The position numbers were made by a program, and so were the translations under genes. Below, piece by piece: positions 25,347 through 33,543 of a stretch of DNA of 47,278 nt. Within the stretch, counting starts at the first letter, position 1. Every line of letters starts with the position of its first letter. The DNA lies in the NCBI GenBank assembly GCA_003282445.1, contig QBZE01000008.1, forward strand, positions 1-47,278. The letters are read 5' to 3'. The notes beneath the pieces were generated by a model that saw only the letters and a list, made by a program, of their open reading frames with translations, had not been told where the DNA came from and searched no databases. This DNA is from OCS155 cluster bacterium AG-333-G23. Lineage in GTDB: Bacteria > Actinomycetota > Acidimicrobiia > Actinomarinales > Actinomarinaceae.

Positions 25347-26126
25347 TTAATCTTCTATCATCTTTCCACCAATAGCGTGTGCACCGCCATCAGCATGAAT
25401 TACTTCTCCTGTTACTACTTCAGATAAATCAGATAGCAAGAAATTAACCACTTTTGCTACTGGTTCTGCATTTTTTGTATCCCATCCTAATGGAGCTTTT
25501 TCATCCCATTCCCCTTCCATAGAAGAGAATCCAGGAATATTTTTTGCAGCTGTTGTAGCTAATGGACCAGAAGCTACTGCATTAACCCTTATCCCATCTT
25601 TACCAAGATAGTATGCAAGATAACGGACAATAGATTGTAAACCTGACTTGGCTACACCCTGCCAGTCATAACCTGGCCATGCTTGTGAGTTGTCAAAATC
25701 TAAAGCTACAATAGAAGCTGGGTTATTCATAATTGGTTGGAACCCTTTTGCTAAAGTTTTGAGAGAAAAAGCAGAAACCCCAAAAGAAGCTAAAGCATCA
25801 TCTAATTCTGTATTCATGAAGTTACCACCCATAGCTTCTGTCGGGGAGAAAGCAATAGCGTGAAGTACTCCATCAATATTGCCGTGATTTTCTTTAATTG
25901 CTTTAACAGCATCTTCCACTTGTTTAGGATCTTGAATATCCATTTCATAAACTTTGATATCTTCTGAAAGTCTTTTTACTGCACGTTCAGTAATTCTTAA
26001 TCCCTTACCAAAACCAGTAGCTATTACCTCGGCTCCATTTTCTATTGCTATTTTTGCAGATGCATAAGCAATACTCTTATCCGTAAGTATTCCTGTAATG
26101 AGTAGTTTTTTATCTTTTAAAATCAT
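25347..26126 (-). CDS. fabI: Enoyl-[ACP] reductase (NADH), InhA-like
   Basis: 259-residue atypical short-chain dehydrogenase that performs the last step of each elongation cycle. The cofactor segment is ITGILTDKSIAYASAK. The catalytic Tyr-x6-Lys reads YDWQGVAK. The stretches LDFDNSQAWPGYDWQGVAKSG and DEKAPLGWDTKNAEPVAK match mycobacterial InhA better than enteric FabI from memory, supporting an actinobacterial origin. Unlike the other fab genes it lies on the minus strand, and a 24-base dyad sits just before its ribosome-binding site. Confidence 0.93.
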   Translation of the reverse strand: MILKDKKLLITGILTDKSIAYASAKIAIENGAEVIATGFGKGLRITERAVKRLSEDIKVYEMDIQDPKQVEDAVKAIKENHGNIDGVLHAIAFSPTEAMGGNFMNTELDDALASFGVSAFSLKTLAKGFQPIMNNPASIVALDFDNSQAWPGYDWQGVAKSGLQSIVRYLAYYLGKDGIRVNAVASGPLATTAAKNIPGFSSMEGEWDEKAPLGWDTKNAEPVAKVVNFLLSDLSEVVTGEVIHADGGAHAIGGKMIED

Positions 26127-26136
26127 TTTTTCCTAT

Positions 26137-26160
26137 AACTATTTGACCATACAAATAGTT
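26137..26160 (-). promoter_or_regulatory. Inverted repeat directly upstream of fabI
   Basis: Perfect 9-base arms AACTATTTG and CAAATAGTT separated by 6 bases. On the minus strand it ends 10 bases before the fabI ATG, next to the AGGA ribosome-binding site. No T-tract follows in either direction, so it is not a plain terminator. It could be a repressor operator (TetR-like symmetry) or an mRNA hairpin that gates fabI translation. Confidence 0.55.
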
Positions 26161-26186
26161 AGTAGGTATCACTAAAAAAATATCTT

Positions 26187-26579
26187 TTATTCGTTTTCTG
26201 TGGTGTAATTGCCTGAAGCTTCTTCTTTTTTTATTTGTGATCCTGTTACAACAGCTAAAGCTATTTCAGATAGACCAAAAACTAAAAAACCATTAAATTC
26301 AGTAAAGACTGCAAAAGCTATTAAACCAAGCCCTCCACTGTATCTAACTATGTTTAATTGTTTTGCATTCTCTGCATTGCCTCCTAGTAAAAAGAATGCC
26401 ATTGCAGCAAAATAAAGAGGAACAGCAGTAGATCTTGCAATCGTTACTTGGTTATCTGCTAAAACGGCAGAAAAATCTAACAAGTAAAGACGATAAATGA
26501 CCTCTGGCATAATAATCGTAAGTAAAACCAATCCTAGATAAAGCATTGGATCAATCTTATTTATTAATTTGTAATTCAT
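26187..26579 (-). CDS. Hypothetical four-helix membrane protein
   Basis: 130 residues, not recognised. Four hydrophobic stretches can be seen (about 12-30, 48-66, 78-94, 96-112), with a charged, probably cytoplasmic C-terminal tail rich in lysine and glutamate. There are no catalytic-looking motifs or cysteines. It stands 60 bases upstream of fabI on the same strand and 18 bases downstream of the YbdK gene, so it could be co-transcribed with either. No function is proposed. Confidence 0.7.
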   Translation of the reverse strand: MNYKLINKIDPMLYLGLVLLTIIMPEVIYRLYLLDFSAVLADNQVTIARSTAVPLYFAAMAFFLLGGNAENAKQLNIVRYSGGLGLIAFAVFTEFNGFLVFGLSEIALAVVTGSQIKKEEASGNYTTENE

Positions 26580-26597
26580 AAATGCAATTATATCCGA

Positions 26598-27734
26598 TTA
26601 ATTATCTTCACTTAATGAATCTAGGAGTTTTTTTTGCAACTCTTTAACTAATTCAACTAATGAAGCTTGCTTATGAATGTCTCTCATGTAATCTACAACT
26701 GGAATTACATGTAAAATATTGTTTACTTGCTTTAACCTGTTCAAACTTCCTAATTCCTCGGCAATACTTTCAAGTTCGGTTACTAAGTCTTTAATCACTT
26801 CTGAAATGGGCTTTGTACTGCCATCAATCCCACTAATAAAATCTGCATTTAATCCCTCTTTGATAGCAGCCCATCTATTTCTTTCAATCAACCAATTAGG
26901 ATCTGGTTCCTTTAATGCTCCCTCTTCCCAGTCTTTCCCAATTTTGATTGCAAGAGCTTGTACTAATGTAGAAACAGCTACAGTTTCAATTAAAGAAGGC
27001 ATGGAGTCAGCAATCCTAGTTTCCACTGTTCCATACTCTGGATGAATTCTTACATCTTTCCATACTTGCCTATATCCTACATCTGGTTTTATCACACCAG
27101 CTTTAACAAGCGTTTGAAGAGATTGTTCATATTGAGACCATTCATGATAAGGTTCTGGGAGTCCAGTGTTTGGTAGTCCCTGAAAAACACTTAATCTTGC
27201 GCAATAAAGTTCTGTGTCTCTTCCTCTCCAAAAAGGTGAGGATGCGCTTAAAGCCAAGATCAATGGTAGATATTTCCTTATCTCATCATGAACAGCTATA
27301 GCTTTCTCTTTTGAGTCCATCCCAACATGAACATGCATTCCAAAGGTCAACAACCTACGAACTGCCCAACCATATTTATCTGCAAATTCTTGATACCTTG
27401 GATTTACATCTGTTATCACTTGGTCTTCATACATAGCAAAAGGATGTGCTCCCGTAGAAATCAATCCGGCATTATTTTCACTAGCAATTTCTAACACCTT
27501 ACTTAGTATCGAAGCCAATTCTTTATAAGTCTCGTTAGTGTCTAATAAAGGTGAACTTGTTACCTCAACCGTCGAAAGATAGAGTTCATGTTTTACTCTT
27601 TCGTCGTTGTCATAAGTATTAATGATTCCTTCTGCAATATTTACTAAATTTCCTGAGTCTTTGTCAACTAACTGCGCCTCAATCTCTACACCAACAGTTG
27701 GTTTCTCAGAAGGATTAAATACTATTTCTTCCAT
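26598..27734 (-). CDS. Glutamate-cysteine ligase-like carboxylate-amine ligase (YbdK/GCS2)
   Basis: 378 residues of the GCS2 family. The N-terminal ATP/metal-binding strand reads PTVGVEIEAQLVDKDSGNL, and further on are STGAHPFAMYEDQ, RYQEFADKYGW, the metal-binding FGMHVHVGMDS and the HPEYGTVETRIADSMP segment. These match YbdK/EgtA-like enzymes that form gamma-glutamyl bonds. YbdK-type proteins have weak glutamate-cysteine ligase activity. In Actinobacteria related enzymes take part in mycothiol-free thiol or ergothioneine routes, so the amine substrate is open. It is followed on the same strand by a small membrane protein gene. Confidence 0.88.
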   Translation of the reverse strand: MEEIVFNPSEKPTVGVEIEAQLVDKDSGNLVNIAEGIINTYDNDERVKHELYLSTVEVTSSPLLDTNETYKELASILSKVLEIASENNAGLISTGAHPFAMYEDQVITDVNPRYQEFADKYGWAVRRLLTFGMHVHVGMDSKEKAIAVHDEIRKYLPLILALSASSPFWRGRDTELYCARLSVFQGLPNTGLPEPYHEWSQYEQSLQTLVKAGVIKPDVGYRQVWKDVRIHPEYGTVETRIADSMPSLIETVAVSTLVQALAIKIGKDWEEGALKEPDPNWLIERNRWAAIKEGLNADFISGIDGSTKPISEVIKDLVTELESIAEELGSLNRLKQVNNILHVIPVVDYMRDIHKQASLVELVKELQKKLLDSLSEDN

Positions 27735-27786
27735 ATTTAATCTAAATAGTAGTAAATTGTTTTTGTCGATTACTTAATAATTTAAG

Positions 27787-30438
27787 TTATTTAGTTTCAG
27801 ATTGAGCTGCTGCCAATCTAGCTGCAGGAATCCTAAATGGCGAACATGAAATATAGTCAATATTTAAAGTATTTAAGTAAAAAATAGAACTTGGATCACC
27901 TGCATGCTCACCACATACACCTATCTTTAATGACTTATTAGCTTTCTTTCCATCATTAGAAGAGAGTTCTACAAGTCGACCAACGGTTGATGGATCTATG
28001 GAAACAAATGGATCTATATCAAAAATTTGCTTTTCAACATATTCACCTAAAAACTTTGAAGCATCATCTCTTGAAAGACCCAAAGTAGTTTGAGTTAAAT
28101 CATTTGTTCCAAATGAAAAGAAATCAGCATCTTTTGCAATTTCTGAAGAACTAAGAGCAGCACTTGGTAGTTCAATCATAGTTCCTATGGTGTAGTCAAA
28201 GTTATAATTCAGTTCTTTCTCAATTTTTTTAATCTTCTTTTTCAGAATGTCTTTCATTTCAGATAACTCATTACTGTTCATCACTAAAGGTATCATTACT
28301 TCTGGAGTGACTTTAAAATTATCATTTTCAAAAACTAAATGAACTGCCCTAAATATTGCCTCTACTTGCATCTCATAAATTTCTGGATAACTTAAACCTA
28401 GCCTGACTCCCCTATGTCCTAACATAGGGTTACTTTCTGAAAGTCTCATAAGAATCTCGTTAACATGCATTGGTGATACTCCTATCTCATTTGCAAGCTG
28501 CGAAATCTCTAAATCACTCTTAGGAAGAAATTCATGCATTGGAGGATCTAACAATCTCACTGTTATTGGTTTTTCATTAAGTAATTTGAAAAGAGACTCA
28601 AAATCAGATATTTGATAGTTTATTAATTTTTTTAATGCTCTTTTTCTTCCTTGTTTACTGTCAGACATTATCATTTCTCTCATAGGAAGGATTCTTTCTC
28701 CTTCAAAAAACATATGTTCTGTCCTACACAGACCAATGCCTTCTGCTCCAAATTCAAGTGCTTTGGCTGTATCAATAGTTGTCTCCGCATTTGCTCTAAT
28801 TTCAAGTCTTTTGAATTCATTACACCAATCCATTAAAGTGTTGAACTCTTCAGATAATGTAGGTGGCTCAAGTTTAAGTTCCCCTATGTATATTTCTCCC
28901 GCTGAGCCATCTAATGATATTAAATCTCCTTCTTCTAATGTTTTTTCTTTGCTTGAAATGGTTTTTTCAGAATAGTTTATTGATAAAGTCTCTGCTCCAA
29001 CAATACATGGCTTACCCATGCCTCTTGCAACCACTGCAGCATGACTTGTCATCCCTCCTTTAGTAGTCAAGATTGCAACAGAAGAGAACATGCCATGAAT
29101 ATCCTCTGGACTGGTTTCGTCTCTTACCAAAATCACATTTCTTCCTTTGTTGGCTTCTTCTTCTGCTTTATCCGCATCAAATACAATTTCACCAAAAGCT
29201 GCGCCAGGTGAAGCATTGAGTCCTTTTCCAAAAATTTTCTTTTTCTGTTCGCCAATAAATTGTGGATGTAAAATAGCCGTAATACTATCAGCATCGACCA
29301 TATTTAAGGCTTCTTTTTTAGTAACTTTCTTTTCTTTATGCATATCTACTGCTATTTTGACACTTGCTTGTGCTGTTCGTTTTGCTTTTCTTGTTTGAAG
29401 AAGATAGAGAATATCATTTTCAATAGTAAATTCAATATCCTGAACTTCCTTATAATGATTTTCTAATTTATTTGCTATATCTTTTATATCTTTAAATAAT
29501 TTAGGATTTTCTTCTTCTAAAGAAAGTTCTTTGTTCTTTTCGTGTTTACCAATAGGAAATGGTGTTCTCAAGCCTGCAACTACATCCTCACCTTGAGCAT
29601 TCATAAGATATTCACCATATAACTCATTTTTTCCTGTTGAAGGAAACCTAGTAAAGGCAACTCCTGTACCAGACTTTTCATTTAAATTCCCAAATACCAT
29701 AGTTTGAATTGTTGCTCCAGTTCCAAGTGTGTCGGGTATATTATTAATCTTTCTATATGTAGCTGCTCTTTTGTTTAACCAGCTTTTAAACACAGCCTCT
29801 ATAGAGCCAGTTAATTGTTCATGCGGGTCTTGTGGAAAAGGTGAATTTGAAAATCTCTCTACTGTATTTTTATAAGCATCTATTATCCACTTAAGTTGTT
29901 GTGGATTGAAATCACTATCTGAGTCAATATTATCAATCCTTTTCTTGTTATTTAAAACAGCTTCAAACCTAGTGTGTTCTATGCCTAAGACAACATTGCC
30001 ATACATTTGAATAAGTCTTCGATATGAATCAAGAGCAAATTTTTCATCATTAAAGACCTCTGAAAGATGCTCTACGTTTTCATCATTTAATCCAATATTT
30101 AATATAGAATCCATCATGCCCGGCATTGAAATTTTGCCACCTGATCTAACAGAAAGTAATAATGGATTGTCTGAAATTCCAAATTTCCTTCCTGAATACT
30201 CTTCAAGTTTTTTTAAAGAAGCCTCAAGCTCTTTATCAAAATTTTTCGGCATCTCTTTATTTTCTATAAAGTAATTACAGACTTCTGTCGTAATAGTAAA
30301 ACCTGCTGGAACATTGATTCCAATTTTGCTCATCTCGGCTAAGTTTGCTCCTTTGCTACCGAGCAGGTCTGACATAGCTTGATCGCCATCTGTTTTTTTA
30401 TTGGAAAATTGAAATATCAGTTTATTACTCATAGCCAT
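27787..30438 (-). CDS. ppdK: Pyruvate, phosphate dikinase
   Basis: 883 residues, full length. It interconverts pyruvate + ATP + Pi with PEP + AMP + PPi. The N-terminal nucleotide domain has GSKGANLAEM and VRSGGKISMPGMMDSILN. The central swivelling domain has the phosphohistidine motif GGMTSHAAVVARGMGKPC. The C-terminal TIM barrel has ETTIDT...GAEGIGLCRTEHMFF, GHRGVRLG, and the VCGEHAGDP loop with the catalytic cysteine. ATG 30438 is used here; another ATG two codons in is equally possible. It is divergent from the GAPDH-like gene, with only 30 bases between starts. Confidence 0.97.
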   Translation of the reverse strand: MAMSNKLIFQFSNKKTDGDQAMSDLLGSKGANLAEMSKIGINVPAGFTITTEVCNYFIENKEMPKNFDKELEASLKKLEEYSGRKFGISDNPLLLSVRSGGKISMPGMMDSILNIGLNDENVEHLSEVFNDEKFALDSYRRLIQMYGNVVLGIEHTRFEAVLNNKKRIDNIDSDSDFNPQQLKWIIDAYKNTVERFSNSPFPQDPHEQLTGSIEAVFKSWLNKRAATYRKINNIPDTLGTGATIQTMVFGNLNEKSGTGVAFTRFPSTGKNELYGEYLMNAQGEDVVAGLRTPFPIGKHEKNKELSLEEENPKLFKDIKDIANKLENHYKEVQDIEFTIENDILYLLQTRKAKRTAQASVKIAVDMHKEKKVTKKEALNMVDADSITAILHPQFIGEQKKKIFGKGLNASPGAAFGEIVFDADKAEEEANKGRNVILVRDETSPEDIHGMFSSVAILTTKGGMTSHAAVVARGMGKPCIVGAETLSINYSEKTISSKEKTLEEGDLISLDGSAGEIYIGELKLEPPTLSEEFNTLMDWCNEFKRLEIRANAETTIDTAKALEFGAEGIGLCRTEHMFFEGERILPMREMIMSDSKQGRKRALKKLINYQISDFESLFKLLNEKPITVRLLDPPMHEFLPKSDLEISQLANEIGVSPMHVNEILMRLSESNPMLGHRGVRLGLSYPEIYEMQVEAIFRAVHLVFENDNFKVTPEVMIPLVMNSNELSEMKDILKKKIKKIEKELNYNFDYTIGTMIELPSAALSSSEIAKDADFFSFGTNDLTQTTLGLSRDDASKFLGEYVEKQIFDIDPFVSIDPSTVGRLVELSSNDGKKANKSLKIGVCGEHAGDPSSIFYLNTLNIDYISCSPFRIPAARLAAAQSETK

Positions 30439-30468
30439 TATTTCTATTCTAGGATAGTGAGTAAGAAT

Positions 30469-31509
30469 ATGAAAAACGTTTTGGTTGTCGGAACAGGCAC
30501 AATTGGTGAGCCATTAATAGGCTTGCTAGCCCAACATAAAGAATCTCTAGGTATTGATAATGTTTATTTCTTTAAGAGAACCCCTTTGTCAGATGAAAAA
30601 GGAAAGGTTGAGGCTTTAATAAGAAAAGGATCCAAATTAGTTTCTACAAGTGATGTTTTAAATGAGTTTAAAAATTTTGGTTTCGAAACTGATGATGTTG
30701 AAAGTGCTTATGAAGATTGTGATGTAATTATAGATTGTACACCAAGTGGAAATTCCAACTGGGATGATATTTATTCGAAACTAGACCAAAAGAAACGATT
30801 TATGGCTCAAGGGTCTGAACATGGATTTGGTCCTTTTTTTGCATGGGGAATAAATAATGATCAATTAAACATTGATGAAAATAAATATTTAATAGCATCT
30901 TGCAATACACATAATATTGCATCAATAGTGAAAAGCTTTTCACTTGATGCAAATAGAGAACTAAATGAAGGAAGATTTGTATGTTTAAGAAGAGCAAATG
31001 ATGTATCTCAGAATGACTCTTTCTCTCCTTCTCCAACTATTACTAAGCATGACAATCAAGAATTTGGAACTCATCATGCACGAGATGTTTACGAATTATT
31101 TGATCAAGAAGGAGTAAAATTAAATCTTTTTTCCTCAGCAATTAAACTCCCAACTCAATACATGCATACTCTCTGGTTTAATTTAGCATTTGAGAATTCT
31201 TTAAAACTGGATGCTGCCATCTCCGACCTTGAAAATAGTGAGTATTTAATGTCTACTGAAAAACTTTCTTCAAACAAAGTGTTTTCATTTGGTAGAGATC
31301 ATGGATACCACGGAAGGCTTCTGTCTCATGGAATTGTTGCAGTTGACTCTCTTCACGTTAAAGATAATAACCTGACTGGATATTGCTTTACACCACAAGA
31401 TGGCAATGCCCTTCTATCTTCTGTTGCAGCTTCAGTAAATTATTTCTATGAAGATAGCTGGGAAGAAAAAATGGGCGTTTTCGATCAATATCTTTTTAAA
31501 CAGATATAA
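30469..31509 (+). CDS. Archaeal-type (type II) glyceraldehyde-3-phosphate dehydrogenase homologue
   Basis: 346 residues from ATG 30469; the open frame runs further upstream but into ppdK. Recognised from motif order: VVGTGTIGEPL (Rossmann loop, residues 6-16), VIIDCTPSG (87-94), ASCNTHN with the putative catalytic C145, LRRANDV (173-179), GTHHARDV (200-207) and LPTQYMH (227-233). These correspond to the archaeal GAPDH sequence pattern (YGTIGKR, DATPGG, VSCNTTG, RRAADP, SHHGPDV, VPTTIMH). The enzyme family oxidises GAP to 1,3-bisphosphoglycerate. Similarity is distant, and a different aldehyde substrate is possible. It stands in tandem with glycerate kinase at zero spacing. Confidence 0.7.
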   Translation: MKNVLVVGTGTIGEPLIGLLAQHKESLGIDNVYFFKRTPLSDEKGKVEALIRKGSKLVSTSDVLNEFKNFGFETDDVESAYEDCDVIIDCTPSGNSNWDDIYSKLDQKKRFMAQGSEHGFGPFFAWGINNDQLNIDENKYLIASCNTHNIASIVKSFSLDANRELNEGRFVCLRRANDVSQNDSFSPSPTITKHDNQEFGTHHARDVYELFDQEGVKLNLFSSAIKLPTQYMHTLWFNLAFENSLKLDAAISDLENSEYLMSTEKLSSNKVFSFGRDHGYHGRLLSHGIVAVDSLHVKDNNLTGYCFTPQDGNALLSSVAASVNYFYEDSWEEKMGVFDQYLFKQI

Positions 31510-32547
31510 ATGAATATTGCTGTATACAGTGATAAATTTTCAGGAACTCTTTCCGCTTCTGAAGTCATAGAGATTGTAAAAGAATTATTTGAAAACAACT
31601 CAATTAAAGCCTCTTATTTTCCAGTAACTGATGGGGGTGAAGACTCTTCGACAATCTTTAAAGAGCATGGAATTGAAGTTCAAGAAACTATCAATGTCAA
31701 AGATCTTGTGGGTGTTGAAAAACAAATCGAAGTTCTAAATATCTCGGGAGATATTTTTGTTGAATCTTCTTTATTAATCGGGATAAATAATACAAATGTT
31801 GACACTACTGATTTAAATACTGCTTGCTTATCAGAAATTATTGAATTTAGTGATGTAATAGGATTAGGTGGTTCGAGGACAAATGATGGAGGTTTTGGAC
31901 TTTTGAGCAAAATGGGTCTTGATTTCTTCGCAGGCAAAGAAATAATTGACCCTAAACCATGCAACTTTGAAAAGGTAACAAGCGTTGAAATCAATGATAA
32001 GTTTGAGAAATTAAATAAAAAAATACTAGTTGATACATTCGTACCACTAGTAGGAAAAAGGTCTGCAATTGAAGTTTTTGGACCTCAAAAAGGTTTAGAT
32101 AAAGAAAGTATAGATAATATCGCCCTAAACATTGAGAGAATCATTGATCTGATATCTAGTAATTTTAAAGAAAAACCTGATGCAACAAAGGAAGGAACTG
32201 GTGCAGCTGGTGGTCTTGCTTTTGCACTTTCTGAAATATTGGGATGTAATTTAGTATCAGGTGCGGAATATTTTTTTGATAAATCTGGACTTGAATCGAA
32301 AATAAATTCTTTTGATGTTTCAATACTTTGTGAAGGTAAATTTGATAAGTCATCATTGGAAGGAAAGGTTATGGGTCAAATATTAAATAAAAATAAAGGA
32401 ATCTCCTATTTCCTTGGAGGGGTGTATGACTATGAGGATCGAAAAATATTTGAAGATATCTTTGAATGTGGAGAAGCAGGTTTAGTAGAACCAAAAAAAG
32501 AATTAATATCAGCCACTAAAAAGCTAGTAAATCAAATTACAATATAA
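31510..32547 (+). CDS. Glycerate kinase (GlxK/GarK family)
   Basis: 345-residue type I glycerate kinase, which phosphorylates D-glycerate, typically to 2-phosphoglycerate. Family segments: SDKFSGTLSASEV at the N-terminus (usually DSFKGSLSA), PVTDGGEDS near residue 40, and the glycine-rich GLGGSRTNDGGFGLL. A later GTGAAGGLAFAL stretch and a CEGKFDKSS segment, usually GE-G-D-QS, also fit. The ATG at 31510 directly follows the GAPDH-homologue stop, so the two are probably co-translated. The product feeds enolase and then PPDK. Confidence 0.88.
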   Translation: MNIAVYSDKFSGTLSASEVIEIVKELFENNSIKASYFPVTDGGEDSSTIFKEHGIEVQETINVKDLVGVEKQIEVLNISGDIFVESSLLIGINNTNVDTTDLNTACLSEIIEFSDVIGLGGSRTNDGGFGLLSKMGLDFFAGKEIIDPKPCNFEKVTSVEINDKFEKLNKKILVDTFVPLVGKRSAIEVFGPQKGLDKESIDNIALNIERIIDLISSNFKEKPDATKEGTGAAGGLAFALSEILGCNLVSGAEYFFDKSGLESKINSFDVSILCEGKFDKSSLEGKVMGQILNKNKGISYFLGGVYDYEDRKIFEDIFECGEAGLVEPKKELISATKKLVNQITI

Positions 32548-32550
32548 TTT

Positions 32551-32805
32551 ATGAGTATTACTTCCCCCTGTATAAGTGTCTGTGTGACTGATCCAACTAG
32601 TGACTTATGTTATGGGTGTGCAAGAACTACTAATGAGATAGCAAAATGGTCATCTCTAACCGATAAAGAAAAATTAGAAACTATAGAAAAAGGCAGAAGC
32701 AGAATGGATGGTTGGCAGCTTGAATCATTTGATAAAGCATATAAACAAAAAATTGAAACGGGCTTGAGTCCTATAAAAGAACAAAAATTACAAGATGAAG
32801 AATAA
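32551..32805 (+). CDS. DUF1289 family small cysteine-rich protein
   Basis: 84 residues. The N-terminal SPCISVCVTDPTSDLCYGCARTTNEIAKW has four cysteines in the C-x3-C-x9-C-x2-C pattern of DUF1289, a probable metal-binding knuckle, followed by a WSSLTDKEK helix. Function of the family is unknown. It lies 4 bases after glycerate kinase and overlaps the enoyl-CoA hydratase start by 11 bases. Confidence 0.88.
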   Translation: MSITSPCISVCVTDPTSDLCYGCARTTNEIAKWSSLTDKEKLETIEKGRSRMDGWQLESFDKAYKQKIETGLSPIKEQKLQDEE

Positions 32806-33541
32806 GTCAGAATTTATAAATATTGATATCGACTCTGGTGTTTGTACTGTAACGATGAACAGACTCGATAAAAAAAATGCAATTAATCCACAGTTTGCTT
32901 TAGAGCTTTGTAATGCTTGGGATGTAATTGATAATGAAAATGAAATAAGAGTTGCCGTTTTAAAAAGTGCAGACTCAAGTATTTTCTCAGCTGGAGCCGA
33001 TTTAAAAGAATTAATTCCTTTATTAAAAGGTGAGATTGAACCGAATAATGATTACGAGAAACAACTACTAAGTAAAGATTTTCTTTTAAAAGCATGGAGA
33101 AAAGATAAGGTAAGAACGAAACCTTTAATTGGTGTAGCTAGTGGATACTGCCTTGCTGGTGGGTTTGAACTCTTACTTTGTTGTGATTTTAGATTGGTTG
33201 AAGAGAACACTGTTGTAGGCTTCCCTGAAACTGGTATAGGTCTGCTTCCTATAGCTGGAGGAGTTTCTAGAATTGGTCACGAGGTATCAAGACCTAAAGC
33301 ATTAGAGATATTATTTAATTCAGCCAACCTAGACGTAGAAGAATTAAAAAATCTTGGAGTTGTTAATGATTTTTTTAAAACAGATGAAATGGAAGATACT
33401 CTTCAGAAGTATATTGATAAAATAATAAGCAGCACTCCAGAGAGTGTAGAAGTATTAATGAAAAACATTGATAGGGTTCGAAGTTTAAATATGCAAGATA
33501 GCTTCTTACTTGAAGAGGAAATGGGTAAAGAGTTATTTTAA
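32795..33541 (+). CDS. Enoyl-CoA hydratase/isomerase family protein
   Basis: 248-residue crotonase-fold protein. The oxyanion hole is formed by SAGADLKEL and GYCLAGGFELLLCCD, and both positions equivalent to the catalytic glutamates of classical hydratase look conserved (GGFELLL and FPETGIGLLP). This supports a true hydratase rather than an isomerase, but crotonase members vary widely in reaction. A fatty-acid or branched-chain amino-acid degradation role is the simplest guess. It overlaps the DUF1289 gene and is followed by the lipoprotein gene 2 bases later. Confidence 0.88.
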   Translation: MKNKSEFINIDIDSGVCTVTMNRLDKKNAINPQFALELCNAWDVIDNENEIRVAVLKSADSSIFSAGADLKELIPLLKGEIEPNNDYEKQLLSKDFLLKAWRKDKVRTKPLIGVASGYCLAGGFELLLCCDFRLVEENTVVGFPETGIGLLPIAGGVSRIGHEVSRPKALEILFNSANLDVEELKNLGVVNDFFKTDEMEDTLQKYIDKIISSTPESVEVLMKNIDRVRSLNMQDSFLLEEEMGKELF

Positions 33542-33543
33542 AT

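Noticed and set aside
28651-29398. Plus-strand open frames opposite ppdK
   Set aside because: Small, overlapping and antisense to a highly conserved enzyme; no protein-like motifs.
30379-30468. Longer N-terminus of the GAPDH homologue from 30379
   Set aside because: Would lie inside ppdK and precede the Rossmann strand MKNVLVVGTGTIG by 30 unrelated residues.
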